Assembly: GCF_021730395.1 (NCBI RefSeq) | Contig: NC_069362.1 | Location: forward strand, 38,272,501 to 38,336,500 | Origin: Mercenaria mercenaria | Taxonomy: Eukaryota; Mollusca; Bivalvia; Venerida; Veneridae | Reading direction: 5' to 3' | DNA: 64,000 nucleotides | Shown here: piece after piece, positions 23,601 to 31,436 of the stretch | Layout of the letters: each line of letters begins with the position of its first letter | Position numbering within the stretch: position 1 is the stretch's first letter | Notes under the pieces: generated by a model | Databases searched by the model: none | What the model was told of the DNA's origin: nothing | Seen by the model: the letters and a program-made list of their open reading frames with translations, nothing else | Made by a program: the position numbers and the translations under genes

Positions 23601-23976
23601 AGTAACTGTGCGGTAAACTTACCATGTGTACGACTAGACTAGGCGGTAAACTTACAACTCTGACGACTCGAAACTTACCAAACTGGCACTCGATTAGGCG
23701 GTGACTCGACTAGGTGGTAAAGATACAATGCTCACGACTCGACTAGGCGGTGAACTTACAACGCTGACGAGCCGATTCTAAAGGTGGTAAACTTACCAAA
23801 CTGACGACTTCTGCAGACTCGATCACAGCAGGTGCCACAGGTGATTTATTCTGGAAGATTTGGAAATGTGACGTCATTGTTACACTCCCTGCTCCTCCCG
23901 TCCACGAGGTAAAAGTGATCAACGTCAACCAGACGTAATTTGTCGCAATAGAAGTAGAAAACAATGTTTTCAGCAT
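8018..23976 (-). CDS. Secreted PAN/Apple plus hemopexin-like propeller protein (whole five-exon gene)
   Basis: Coding exons in order: 23976-23797, 21559-21290, 19610-19370, 12926-12733, 8257-8018. Each junction is GT-AG and the phases match throughout (0, 0, 1, 0), giving about 374 residues. Residues 1-60 are a hydrophobic leader and the start of a PAN domain. Exon 2 completes the Cys-rich PAN core and adds a Thr/Ala/Ser linker that suggests O-glycosylation. Exons 3-5 hold four repeats, each opening with a similar motif (VIDIVYG, AIDMVSG, NIDFIWAA, TDIVAATG) and ending in an aromatic strand (VYVYDE, YKWQVE, FYLGGDSFFLK, NVYTYQL). This is the pattern of a four-bladed hemopexin fold (inference). 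I know no named orthologue. A second copy of exons 2 and 3 lies at 17689-17420 and 15741-15502. Confidence 0.75.
8251..8346 (-). repeat. Triplicated splice acceptor of exon 5
   Basis: Three tandem units of about 36-38 bp each read, on the minus strand, TAATTATNATANAG|CACGGGACC. The innermost is the working acceptor of exon 5; the two outer copies lie in the intron and each keeps an AG before the same exon-start bases. Confidence 0.8.
8361..9560. other. Intron sequence, no exon recognised
   Basis: Contains a direct duplication of about 75 bases (8520-8640, TTAGGGTTTTAAGTACGCTCAGAACT) and two loosely related inverted stretches (about 8950-9020 and 9285-9345). Minus-strand frames at 8848-9069 and 9092-9469 are open but match nothing that I recognise, and the gene model is already phase-complete without them. 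Confidence 0.4.
9562..11283 (+). mobile_element. Hairpin-ended modular repeat (ACAAGAGG...GTGAGTTAATAA)
   Basis: Head: ACAAGAGGGGCAAGATGGCCCT followed by GATCGCTCACCTGAA. Body: first about six degenerate units of ~115 bp built on TGACCTAGTTTTTGACC, then about four units of ~170 bp built on GGGGCCATAACTC...GATGGGATCTGGCC. Tail: GGACGGACGGACGACGG, then a hairpin-like CTCATCCTGTCAC...TGACATGTGAG. It lies in intron 4 of the PAN/propeller gene. Frames inside it are repeat artefacts. Confidence 0.75.
11583..11598. repeat. Left target-site duplication of the LINE
   Basis: CTAAATACTAGTACCT here equals 12719-12734. The right-hand copy covers the last two bases of exon 4 and its splice donor. Confidence 0.8.
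11599..12718 (-). mobile_element. 5'-truncated LINE (reverse transcriptase C-terminus and 3' end)
   Basis: Minus-strand frames give the RT thumb/C-terminal region (12349-12636: NKLNSKIALLRRI, MEYCCNVWG, LQRRAIKIITK). The usual tail of Jockey/CR1-type LINEs follows (12106-12294: YKAAHIWNSLPSYIK, then an AFKHNLKNFLL end). The two parts are in different frames, and upstream coding is also shifted, so the copy is dead. The 3' end is an (ATT)n tract at 11612-11642 after AATAAAG. About 13 further bases separate the tract from the 16-bp target duplication. No endonuclease domain is present. Confidence 0.85.
12733..12926 (-). CDS. PAN/propeller gene exon 4
   Basis: Acceptor GTTTTCAG|ACGGCAC, donor AGCCAG|GTACTAG. 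It opens by completing an Asp codon with the last base of exon 3 (ELYA-D-GTVYKW), which strongly supports the join. It finishes repeat 2 and encodes repeat 3, NIDFIWAAHRLGSSAERHFY LGGDSFFLK. It ends in phase 0, as exon 5 needs. The donor lies inside the target duplication of the neighbouring LINE. Confidence 0.8.
13253..14090. mobile_element. Palindromic Tc1/mariner-derived foldback element
   Basis: Flanked by TA; the ends read CACTCAACAAAATTCCTAAT in inverted orientation. The inverted repeat runs inward for some 300 bases per side, with gaps. Both arms contain the same coding start, once per strand: ATGGTGAAATTGAAACAAGA near 13531, and its inverted match near 13815. The left copy translates to MVKLKQEQRDRAVGMLLAG, like the first helix of Tc1-type transposases. 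No catalytic core is present, so the element is non-autonomous. Confidence 0.8.
14102..15281. mobile_element. Foldback element FB1 with minisatellite arms and 6-bp target duplication
   Basis: The element proper is 14108-15275, with inverted ends TACGGTGTTCCGTTTGG; CACTGA flanks it on both sides. Each arm is filled with 22-bp units (CCATCGTACCATCGCGTTTT type), inverted between arms. A unique loop at about 14469-14822 is bordered by CGCCTTCCGGT and ACCGGAAGGCG. The 22-bp period gives open frames on both strands that code for nothing real. Confidence 0.85.
15502..15741 (-). pseudogene. Extra copy of PAN/propeller exon 3, one base short
   Basis: Same acceptor and donor as 19610-19370 but 240 rather than 241 bases: AGACTCGCC replaces AGACTCCGCC on the plus strand. 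This shifts the frame after the first ~26 codons. It is either a decayed duplicate exon or a sequence/assembly error. Confidence 0.75.
16536..16691. mobile_element. Dispersed short repeat, AACC(C)TTA..CTGCTGG type
   Basis: Reads TTAACCTTTAACCTGCTGG...TTTGCGACCAGTG...GATCATGGTCTGCACTG...AATGGTTAAAG, with weak inverted ends. Relatives lie at 20406-20561 (duplicate), 37189-37401, 39852-40032 (opposite orientation) and 58384-58553. It looks like a MITE family. Confidence 0.65.
17234..17388. repeat. 33-bp minisatellite, five copies
   Basis: Unit CAATGCTTTATACGCCAGCC then TAAATACGACACG; duplicated at 21106-21258. It lies just downstream of the exon 2 copy in the intron. Confidence 0.9.
17420..17689 (-). 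CDS. Extra copy of PAN/propeller exon 2
   Basis: Ninety codons in phase 0 to 0, with the same splice sites as 21559-21290. The one visible protein difference is VASS here against VASD there. Splicing exon 3 (phase 1) into this exon (phase 0) would break the frame, so a transcript can use only one of the two exon 2/exon 3 sets. Confidence 0.7.
17740..17825 (-). ncRNA. tRNA-like SINE head
   Basis: On the minus strand a degenerate A box (GTGGTTGGAGCG) precedes a perfect B box, GGTTCGAGCCC (17765-17775), about 30 bases later. No full tRNA fold or SINE tail is recognised. A copy lies at 21610-21695. Confidence 0.5.
17870..18110. repeat. Degenerate ~60-bp tandem repeat
   Basis: About four units of the form TATCACTACAC...GTCTTTGACCTCTGACC. 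Duplicated at 21740-21980. Confidence 0.7.
18171..18987. mobile_element. Foldback element FB2, truncated copy
   Basis: Left arm, loop and the first ~55 bases of the right arm of the element complete at 22042-23518. It then fuses directly to the FB1 right arm (GTTACA|TCGCG), which is the start of duplication copy 2. Confidence 0.85.
19370..19610 (-). CDS. PAN/propeller gene exon 3
   Basis: 241 bases, phase 0 to 1, acceptor CATTATAG|GTAATAG, donor TATGCAG|GTAATA. It encodes VIDIVYGPKDMCPAGSTSQD, FLVLTPGGVYVYDE, a DLTSAPCDGPKAF loop whose Cys may pair with that of DMCPAG, and the start of repeat 2 (SMPAIDMVSG, ILIYQTSNVELYA). Confidence 0.8.
20406..20561. mobile_element. Duplicate of the short dispersed repeat
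   Basis: Second copy of 16536-16691, carried along by the 3.87-kb duplication rather than inserted independently. Confidence 0.65.
21106..21258. repeat. 33-bp minisatellite, duplicate copy
   Basis: Same five-unit array as 17234-17388, two bases shorter through indels. Confidence 0.9.
21290..21559 (-). CDS. PAN/propeller gene exon 2 (PAN core and Thr-rich linker)
   Basis: Acceptor CTTTACAG|GTAGACTG, donor ACACCG|GTATGA; 90 codons. Residues VDCASMCSANVLCKSFF form the Cys-x3-Cys-x5-Cys-x-x-Phe signature of PAN/Apple domains; later Cys residues (VNCFEL, KQICHQ, DMCYVQR) would complete the disulfides. The last third is a Thr/Ala/Ser tract. PAN domains usually bind proteins or sugars; the ligand is unknown here. 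Confidence 0.8.
21610..21695 (-). ncRNA. tRNA-like SINE head, duplicate copy
   Basis: Same B box GGTTCGAGCCC (21635-21645) as at 17765-17775, carried by the segmental duplication. Confidence 0.5.
22036..23524. mobile_element. Foldback element FB2, complete, 6-bp target duplication
   Basis: The element proper is 22042-23518 (1,477 bp) with ends TACGGAATCC / GGATTCCGTA and flanks GCTTTT. Each arm is about 720 bp and is largely built of short units such as CGACAACGCGAAGTGACAT in both orientations. The centre (22700-22858) is a near-perfect palindrome around a ~50-bp loop. Sharing TACGG and a 6-bp duplication with FB1 suggests mobilisation by the same enzyme. Frames inside it, on both strands, are artefacts. 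Confidence 0.85.
23605..23800 (-). repeat. Splice-donor array downstream of PAN/propeller exon 1
   Basis: On the minus strand five to six units of ~35-45 bp follow one another, each of the form GTCGTCAGNNTTG|GTAAGTTTACCGCC. The first is the real exon 1 end and donor; the others lie in the intron and most keep GTAAGT. Confidence 0.8.
23797..23976 (-). CDS. PAN/propeller gene exon 1
   Basis: Sixty codons from ATG (A at -3: AAAATAAAATG) to the donor CAGTTTG|GTAAGT in phase 0. Residues 13-30 (NYVWLTLITFTSWTGGAG) form a hydrophobic leader. Then FQIFQNKSPVAPAVIESAEV matches the opening strand and helix of a PAN domain, continued in exon 2. Confidence 0.75.
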
Positions 23977-25106
23977 TTTATTTAGATCTCTTCTGTCCTA
24001 ATCACAGATTAATTAAAATTAGTATGATACAAGTAACATGGACTTGTCCTATAACAATTTAAACAGCCTATGAAATATGAAAATCACTTCCTATCGACTG
24101 TCTCCATGTGAATATGAAAGCACAATATACTGGCCTGTGTCCCAGACATTACTTTGCGGACGAACAAATATTGCAAATGAGTTTGTTGTCCCACAAGATT
24201 TCCGGTATAAGAAGCGTTATAGTCCAAGTACTATTTATTTTCTAAGCGAAACCTCCGTAATAAATGTACCATTGTACGCATGTCACGACTTTTATTTGAT
24301 TTCCCAGCAATAGCACTTTGTCAATATTGGTGACAAATAAATGATACAGTAGAGATACAATTAGTGTTCAACGCCACTGAGAGCAAACAGGAAATAAACA
24401 ACCAGGCACATCGTGAGAGCAAATAGGAAATAAATAAGCAGGTACATCGGTAAACAATGCGTCTTTCGATCTCATCAATAGACTTTAATTCTTTGTACAG
24501 ATATAAAATACCACAGTATCTGAGTTCTAATCACTTTTGCATGTTTCAACTGGCGTTTTTAGCACAGAATTAGATATTTTCAAAGCATCTTTTAATTGTT
24601 CTATCATTGATAGCACTAATGGAATGGAACTACCGGGTGTACGTTAATTGAAAAAAAAGTAATAACGATCACGGCCTTTATCCCGAGCAGTTGGTGATAT
24701 ATAAAACATCTCGATATTAAAACGCCTGACGTTTGCGGTCTGTACTCTACGGGACATTCATATGCTTCATTGTGTCTGAAAGGACGGATTGGCTGTAATT
24801 AAACACTGACTGACACCTGATGTTTTTTCACTATTAATTCTAACACGACTCGATTAATTTCACACTCAAAGAACACATCCTATCATCCAATGTTCTCTAT
24901 GCAGAGTGAATATGTTTCCCTAAGAGTTTCTAAATCACTACCGGTGAGTAGTGGTACACTTTTTCATTTCCTCTTCCAATTATGATGCTTCCATACTGGT
25001 CTACGGGGCCAGCAGATTCTTTTCAGTTTTTTTTAGAATATTGCATTAATCATTGAAACACTTCATATTCAAACAGCTACTTTAAAAGACAGAGCCCGTC
25101 TATAGA
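23977..25106. other. Upstream flank of the PAN/propeller gene, no gene seen
   Basis: AT-rich DNA containing two ~40-base near-repeats (GAGCAAACAGGAAATAAACA and GAGCAAATAGGAAATAAATA, about 24380-24440). The promoter should lie here, but no clear TATA box or initiator can be defended. Confidence 0.4.
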
Positions 25107-25301
25107 ATTATTCGGGTCCGTTTCTCAAATGGTCCGGAAATCTAACGCAACGCGGTTCCGCATTTGTCGCTATGCATTTGGACTTTTTGTGAGAAATAAA
25201 GCTCAACAAGTAAGAAAGAGAATGAAATCCACTCCACTGTTGCGTAGCAACCCACTGGGAAACTGCGTTGCGTTTGGTCTTCAGAGACAACCCCGAATAA
25301 T
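25107..25301. mobile_element. ~195-bp palindromic MITE
   Basis: Ends ATTATTCGGG and CCCGAATAAT are inverted. Inside, CTAACGCAACGCGGTT pairs with AACTGCGTTGCGTTTGG, so most of the element folds back. The 65-codon frame within it is not a gene. Confidence 0.75.
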
Positions 25302-25870
25302 ACGCAAACCTTGTCTTAAGAGGTAGCCATTTGTGTGATTTGAATATGAAGTGTTTAAATAATTACTTGATCCCGATAAGCACTGGTATACGATGTGATA
25401 TTCTCAAAAACTATCCTTCCCCTGTTGGACGGTACACAGTGTTTGAGGAAAAGGCACAAACCTCAGATAAATGAACACATGTGCTAAGAAGTGGGCTCAT
25501 TTGCGCTCCATCATGTTGAATGATCGTGTAACAATTTCCGCATTGTGTTTAGATTAGACAATACCTTTACTTACACGTGCAAAAAAAAAACGATATGAAA
25601 ACTTGTCTATATGCTTACAATTTATTCCCTTAATATTTTGTAATCCGATCATGCATTGCACAGTTTTTGGTCTGGCAAAAACACGCATATCAATGCATAG
25701 CATAGGCTGACGAACACACACACACACAGATCACAAAGCAACACATTATGACTATATGTCCCCTTTTAATTTTTTAATGTCTGGGACATAAAACTGACAC
25801 CAAGCAGAATCTGACCACTGAGATGCAGAGCAGAATACATCAGTAACAACTCAACCTACTTGCAGAAATA
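25302..25870. other. No gene recognised
   Basis: AT-rich sequence with a short (CA)n run near 25718 and an A-run near 25581; nothing else seen. Confidence 0.4.
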
Positions 25871-26290
25871 CAAAAGGCCGAATTGGACCTAAGTTGCTCA
25901 CCTGAAGACGACCTTGATATTTCTACCTAGTTTCTGATCAAGTTTGGTTAACATCCTTTTAGCAGTTCTTTAAAAGTTTCACGGCCAAGGCTGCTACAGT
26001 TCAAGTTTGGCGAAGGTCCGAGAAATGGTTCAAAACAAGTTTTTTTTTTTTTATAGATTTTCAATTTTTAGCTCTTGAGGCCCCTGAACTGGACCAAATG
26101 AAACCGAAACAGGATGTTCACGAAAGGACGATATTGGCCAACGATTCATGAAGCAATTCGTGACAAGAAGTTGTTTCAAGGTTTTTTTCCGATTTTTAGC
26201 TCTCAAGGGTCCCAAAAATCTACCAAGCATAACCATTTCAATAAGTTAGACAGAGGTATATGCCAGGATACTACAGACTAAGTTTAGAGT
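25871..26290 (+). mobile_element. Hairpin-headed modular repeat, 3' part missing
   Basis: Head AAAAGGCCGAATTGGACCTAAG then TTGCTCACCTGAAG, as in the family at 38813, with two degenerate ~170-bp body units (AAGTTTGG...GAAGTT...TTTTTAGCTC). No GGTGAGC tail is found before the next element starts. Confidence 0.55.
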
Positions 26291-26299
26291 TTTTTTAGA

Positions 26300-27062
26300 A
26301 GAGACAAGACCTGTCTCCATAGGATGACATATGCCCCCAATGGCACTTTGAATGAGTAGTTATGGCCGATGTTAGAGTTTAGGACCTTTGACCTACGGAG
26401 CTGGGTCTTGCGCGTGACACGTCGTCTTACTGTGTCACACATTCATGCATAGTTATTTTAAAATCTATGCATGAATGACAAAGATATGGACCAGACACGC
26501 CCATCAATGCACTATCATGAAAAATGACCTTTAACGTCTAAGTGTGATCTTGACCTTTGAGCTACGGTCCTGGGTCTTGCGCGCGACACGTCGTCTTACT
26601 GTGGTACACATTCATGCCAAGTTATTTGAAAATCCATCCATCGTTGACAAAGATATGGACCGGACACGCCCATCAATGCAATATCCTTTAATGTCCAAGT
26701 GTGACCTTGACCTTTGAGCTACGGACCTGGGTCTTGCGCGCGACACGTCGTCTTACTGTGGTACATATTCATGCCAAGTTATTTGAAAATCCATCCATCA
26801 ATGACAAAGATATGGACCGGACACGCCCATTAATGCACTATCCTTTAATGTCCAAGTGTGACCTTGACCTTTGAGCTACGGACCTGGGTCTTGCGCGCGA
26901 CACGTCGTCTTACTGTGGTACACATTCATGCCAAGTTATTTGAAAATCCATCCATCGATGACAAAGATATGGACCGGACACGAAAATTGCGGACAGACTG
27001 ACAGACCGACAGACTGACAGACGGTTCAAAAACTATATGCCTCCCTTCGGGGGCATCAAAAT
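26300..27062 (+). mobile_element. Modular repeat, ATGCCCCC/GGGGGCAT subfamily
   Basis: Head GACATATGCCCCCAATGGCAC; three to four body units of ~185 bp (CTTGACCTTTGAGCTACGGAC, TTACTGTGGTACACATTCAT, GATATGGACCGGACACGCCC); GACAGACTGACAGACGG; then tail hairpin TATGCCTCCCTTCGGGGGCA. A second copy lies at 61679-62407. Confidence 0.75.
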
Positions 27063-27070
27063 GTTTAAGT

Positions 27071-27848
27071 AACGAGAGCTGTCCGTAAGCCAGCCAGTGC
27101 TCGACTATTCGAATCGTTGTCACAGAAGCAGGAATATTAATCTAATGTTGAAATATCAATAGTTTCAACCAAAATTTTAACCAAAAGTTTCCTAAGTCCA
27201 AAAAGTGGCATAATTTGCCCAAAATACAAGTCAGAGTTATGAGACTTGTTGCAATCAACTAGTTTTATAACCCCGAAGACACATGTGAAGTTTCAATTTA
27301 ATATCTGCATTTGTTTTGCAGACGCAAAACTTTAACCAGAATTTTCTAAGTCCAAAAGAGGCATAATTTGCCCAAAACACATGTCAGAGTTATTGGACTT
27401 GACCAAGTGAGGTTGGTAATTGATCTAGAAAAAGAAATAATAAATTTCAAATCTATATGCCTTTAAGTAATAGCTATATGTATTTGCATGCAAAACTTTA
27501 ACCATGTCAGAATTATGGGACTTGATGCTATCACCTAGTTTCATAACCCCGAAGACACATGTGAAGTTTCAATTCAGTATCAATTTTGGAGATAGCAACT
27601 TGCATGTAAAACATCAATAAGAATTTTCTAAGTCCAGAAGGGGGCATAATTTGCCCAAAATACATGTTAGAGTTATGGGACTTGACCCAGTGAGGCTGGT
27701 AATTGACCTAGAAAAAGAAAAAATACTTTTCAAAGCTATATGCTTTTAAATGATAGCCATATGTACTTGCACGCAAAACTTTAACCAAGGTGTGATGCCA
27801 GGGTGAGTAGAATAACTAGACTGTTATTCAAATAGTTGAGCTAAAAAT
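27071..27848 (+). mobile_element. Modular repeat, GCTCGACTATTC subfamily, copy 1
   Basis: Head AACGAGAGCTGTCC...GCTCGACTATTCGAAT; body of three ~220-bp units (GGGGCATAATTTGCCCAAAA); tail ATTCAAATAGTTGAGCTAAAA, complementary to the head segment. Confidence 0.65.
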
Positions 27849-27910
27849 GTTGAAACTGAATGCAGGCCATTGAATGTCAGACAATCCACCTATAACAATG
27901 ATCAGGTGAA

Positions 27911-28437
27911 CTAACAAGAGCTGTCGGAGGACAGCAACGCTCGACTATTCAACAGCCTTGTCAATTGAATGAATACGAGTCAAAAAGGGGCATAATTTTG
28001 TAAAAATGGGAAAAAGGGTTATGGAACCTGCACAGTGCTTATTAGCTCATGACAGTGAACAAGTGTGTGAAGTTTGAATCCATTCCCATTAGTGGGTACT
28101 GAGATACCAGCTTACATACAATGGGTACTGAGATACCAGCTTACATACAAAAACTTAACCAAAAACTGTTAAGTCAGAAAGGGGGCATAATTTTGAAAAA
28201 ATTCAAAGTAGAGTATGGGAACTGCTTACTGCATGTCAGATGATGGCAGTGCAACCTGTGCAATGCAATGTAAGTCAGTTTATCACAGTGAATAAGTGTG
28301 TGAAGTTTCAATCCTACCCACAAGTAGTTACTGAGATACCAGCTTACATACAAAAACTTAACCAAATCGGGACGCAGACGCCGACACACGGGCAAGTCCA
28401 ATAGCTTTACTATTCTTTGAATAGTCCAGCTAAAAAC
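27911..28437 (+). mobile_element. Modular repeat, GCTCGACTATTC subfamily, copy 2
   Basis: Head AACAAGAGCTGTCGGAGGAC carries the hairpin GCTGTC-GGAG-GACAGC, then GCTCGACTATTCAA. The body has two units, followed by GGGACGCAGACGCCGACAC. The tail TTGAATAGTCCAGCTAAAA pairs with the head. Confidence 0.7.
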
Positions 28438-28780
28438 TGTCCAGATAAAACAATAACACAGCGGTATGTTTATCAATTTAATAACATATAGAAAGTATAC
28501 AGCATGACATGTTATATGATAACAGATGAGATTTATGAGTATTTGCATGATTAAAAAATTTAGTAACTAGGGTCAGAGGTGTAGACATTTCAGATCCTGT
28601 GATTTTTAATTGCTCTCATAGCTCACAATCAACCTATGGAACTAAACAGAATGTAGAAATTCAATATTGTTCTTTATTCAAATTTGGAACTAGATCTATG
28701 CAAAGTTTAAACAAGATTCACTGAAAGAGAAATATTGTTATTAGGTATTTTTTTGTGTCACTTTAGTTTGCCTTTTGATA

Positions 28781-30229
28781 AAAAAGAGGACCATGATGGT
28801 CCTGAATCGCTCACCTCTTCCCATATGACCCAGTTTTGAGTATGACATCGTTTTTTTCTATCATTTGACATAGTGACCTAGTTTTTGAGCTCATGTGACC
28901 CAGTTTTGAACTTGACCTAGATATCATCAAGATAAAAATTCTGACCAATTTTAATGAAGATCTCATGAAAAATATGGCCTCTAGAGAGGTCACAAGGTTT
29001 TTCTATTTTTATACCTACTGGCCTAGTTTTTGACCGCACGTGACCCAGTTTTGAAACTGACCTAGATATCATCAAGGTGAACATTCAGACCAATTTTCAT
29101 GAAGATCCATTGAAAAATATGGCCTCTAGAGAGGTCAAAAGATTTTTCTAATTTTAGACATACTGACCTAGTTTTTGACCGCAGTTGACCAAGTTTCAAA
29201 CTTGACCTAGATATCACCAAGATGAACATTCAGACTGACTTTCATACAGATCCCATGAAAAGTATGGCCTCTAGAGAGGTCACAAGGTTTTTTTTATTAT
29301 TTGACCTACTGACCTAGTTTTTGAAGGCATGTGACCCAGTTTCAAACTTGATCTAGATATCATCAAGGTGAACATTCTGACCAATTTTCATGAAGATCCA
29401 TTCAAGGGTATGGCCTCTAGAGAGGTCACAAGGTTTTTCTATTTTAAGACCTACTGACCTAGTTTTTGACCGCAGTTGACCCAGTTTCAAACTTGACCTA
29501 TACATCATCAAGATGAACATTCAGACCAACTTTCATACAGATCCCATGAAAAATATGGCCTCTAGAGAGGTCAAAATGTTTTTTTCATTATTTGACCTTC
29601 TGACCTAATTTTTGAAGGCACGTGACCCACTTTCGAACTTGACCTAGATATCATCAAGATGAACATTCTGACCAATTTTTATGAAGATCCATTCACAAGT
29701 ATCGCCTCTAGAGGTCACAAGGTTTTTTCTATTTTTGGACCTACTGACCTAGTTTTTGACCGCACATGACCCAGTTTTGAACCTGACCTAGATATCATTA
29801 AGATGTACATTCAGACCAACTTTCATACAGATCCCATGAAAAATATGGCCTTTAGAGAGGTCACAAGGTTTTTCTGTTATTTGACCTACTGACCTAGTTT
29901 TTGAAGGCACGTGACCCACTTTCGAAACTGACCTAGATATCATCAAGGTGAACATTCTGACCAATTTTCATGAAGATCTTGTGAAATATATTGGCTCTAG
30001 AGAGGTCACAAGGTTTTTCTATTTTTAGACCTACTGACCTAGCTTTTGATCGCACGTGACCCAATTTCGAACTTGATCTAGATATCATCAAGGTGAACAT
30101 TCTGACCAATTTTCATAAAGACCCTATGAAAAATGTGACCTCTAGAGTGGTCACAAACTAAAGTTTACGCACGCACGGACGATGGACGCTGCGCAATCAC
30201 AAAAGCTCACCTTGTCACAGGTGAGCTAA
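28781..30229 (+). mobile_element. Modular repeat, GGACCATGATGGTCC subfamily
   Basis: Head hairpin GGACCATGATGGTCC and GAATCGCTCACCT. About ten body units of ~135 bp follow (GACCTAGATATCATCAAGAT, CATGAAGATCC, GGCCTCTAGAGAGGTCACAA). Then comes an ACGCACGGACGATGGACG segment and a GCTCACCTTGTCACAGGTGAGC tail. Relatives lie at 37677, 48178 and 59310. Confidence 0.8.
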
Positions 30230-30230
30230 A

Positions 30231-31436
30231 ACAAGAGCACCGCCTTGCGGGTGCTGACGCTCATCTGATTTTTTTTGTGTAATAGAAATATTGTCCTACC
30301 CATGATTTTCTAAGTCTAAAAAGGGCCATCATTCTTGCAAAAAGCAGGATAGAGTTATGTTTCTTGATGTTCAGTGTCCACTTATGATGGTGAAAAACTG
30401 TTGCAAGTTTTAAACCAATAGCTTTGATAGTTTATGAGAAAAGTTGACTTAAACATAATACTCAACCAAGAAAATGATTTTCTAAGTCCAAAAGGGGCAA
30501 TAATTATTGCAAAAAGCCGGATGGAGTTATGTTGCTTGCTGTACAGGGTTAGCTTATGATGGTCAACAAGTGTTGCAAGTTTCAAAGCAATAGCTTTGAT
30601 AGTTTAAGAGAAAAAGTTGACCTAAACATAAAACTTAACCAAGAAATCTGATATTTTCTAAGTCCAAAAGGGGCCATAAATCTTGCAAAAAGCAGGATGG
30701 AGTTATGTTTCTTGCTGTACAGGGTCAACTTATGATGGTGAACAAGTGTTGCAAGTTTTAAAGCAATAGCTTTGATAGTTTAGGATAAAAGCTGACCTAA
30801 ACATAAAACTTAACCAAGAAAACTGATTTTCTAAGTCCAAAAGGGGCAATAAATCTTGCAAAAAGCAAGATGGAGTTATGTTTCTTGATGTACAGGGTCT
30901 GCTTATGATGGTGAACAAGAATTCCAAGTTTCAAAGCAATAGCTTTGATAGTTTAGGAGAAAAGTTGACCTAAACATAAAACTTAACCAAGAAATCTGAT
31001 ATTTTCTAAGTACAAAAGGGGCCATAAATCTTGCAAAAAGCAAGTTGGAGTTATGTTTCTTGATGTACAGGGTCTGCTTATGATGGTGAACAAGTATTCC
31101 AAGTTTCAAAGCAATAGCTTTGATAGTTTAGGAGAAAAGTTGACCTAAACATAAAACTTAACCAAGAAATCTGATATTTTCTAAGTACAAAAGGGGCCAT
31201 AAATCTTGCAAAAAGCAAGATGGAGTTACGTTTCTTGCTATACAGGGTCAGCTTATGATGGTGAACAAGTATTCCAAGTTTCAAAGCAATAGCTTTGATA
31301 GTTTAGGAGAAAAGCTGACCTAAACATAAAACTTAACCAGGCAACGCCGACGCAGACGCCGACGCCGACGCCGACAACCGCTCAAGTGATGACAATAACT
31401 CATCATTTTTTTTCAAAAAATCAGATGAGCTAAAAA
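30231..31436 (+). mobile_element. Modular repeat, GCACCGCC/GGTGC subfamily
   Basis: It abuts the tail of the previous element. Head hairpin GCACCGCCTTGCGGGTGC, then GCTCATCTGATTTTTT. Six body units of ~175 bp follow (AAGTCCAAAAGGGGCCATAA, AGTTATGTTTCTTGCTGTAC, AGCAATAGCTTTGATAGTTT), then GACGCAGACGCCGACGCC. The tail AAAAAATCAGATGAGCTAAA pairs with the head. The 65-68-codon minus-strand frames are its period read as protein. Confidence 0.8.

Noticed and set aside
28811-28993. Frames such as the minus-strand 60-70-codon ORFs in the GACCTAG repeats
   Set aside because: The same peptide text recurs in every copy of the modular repeat, following its period.
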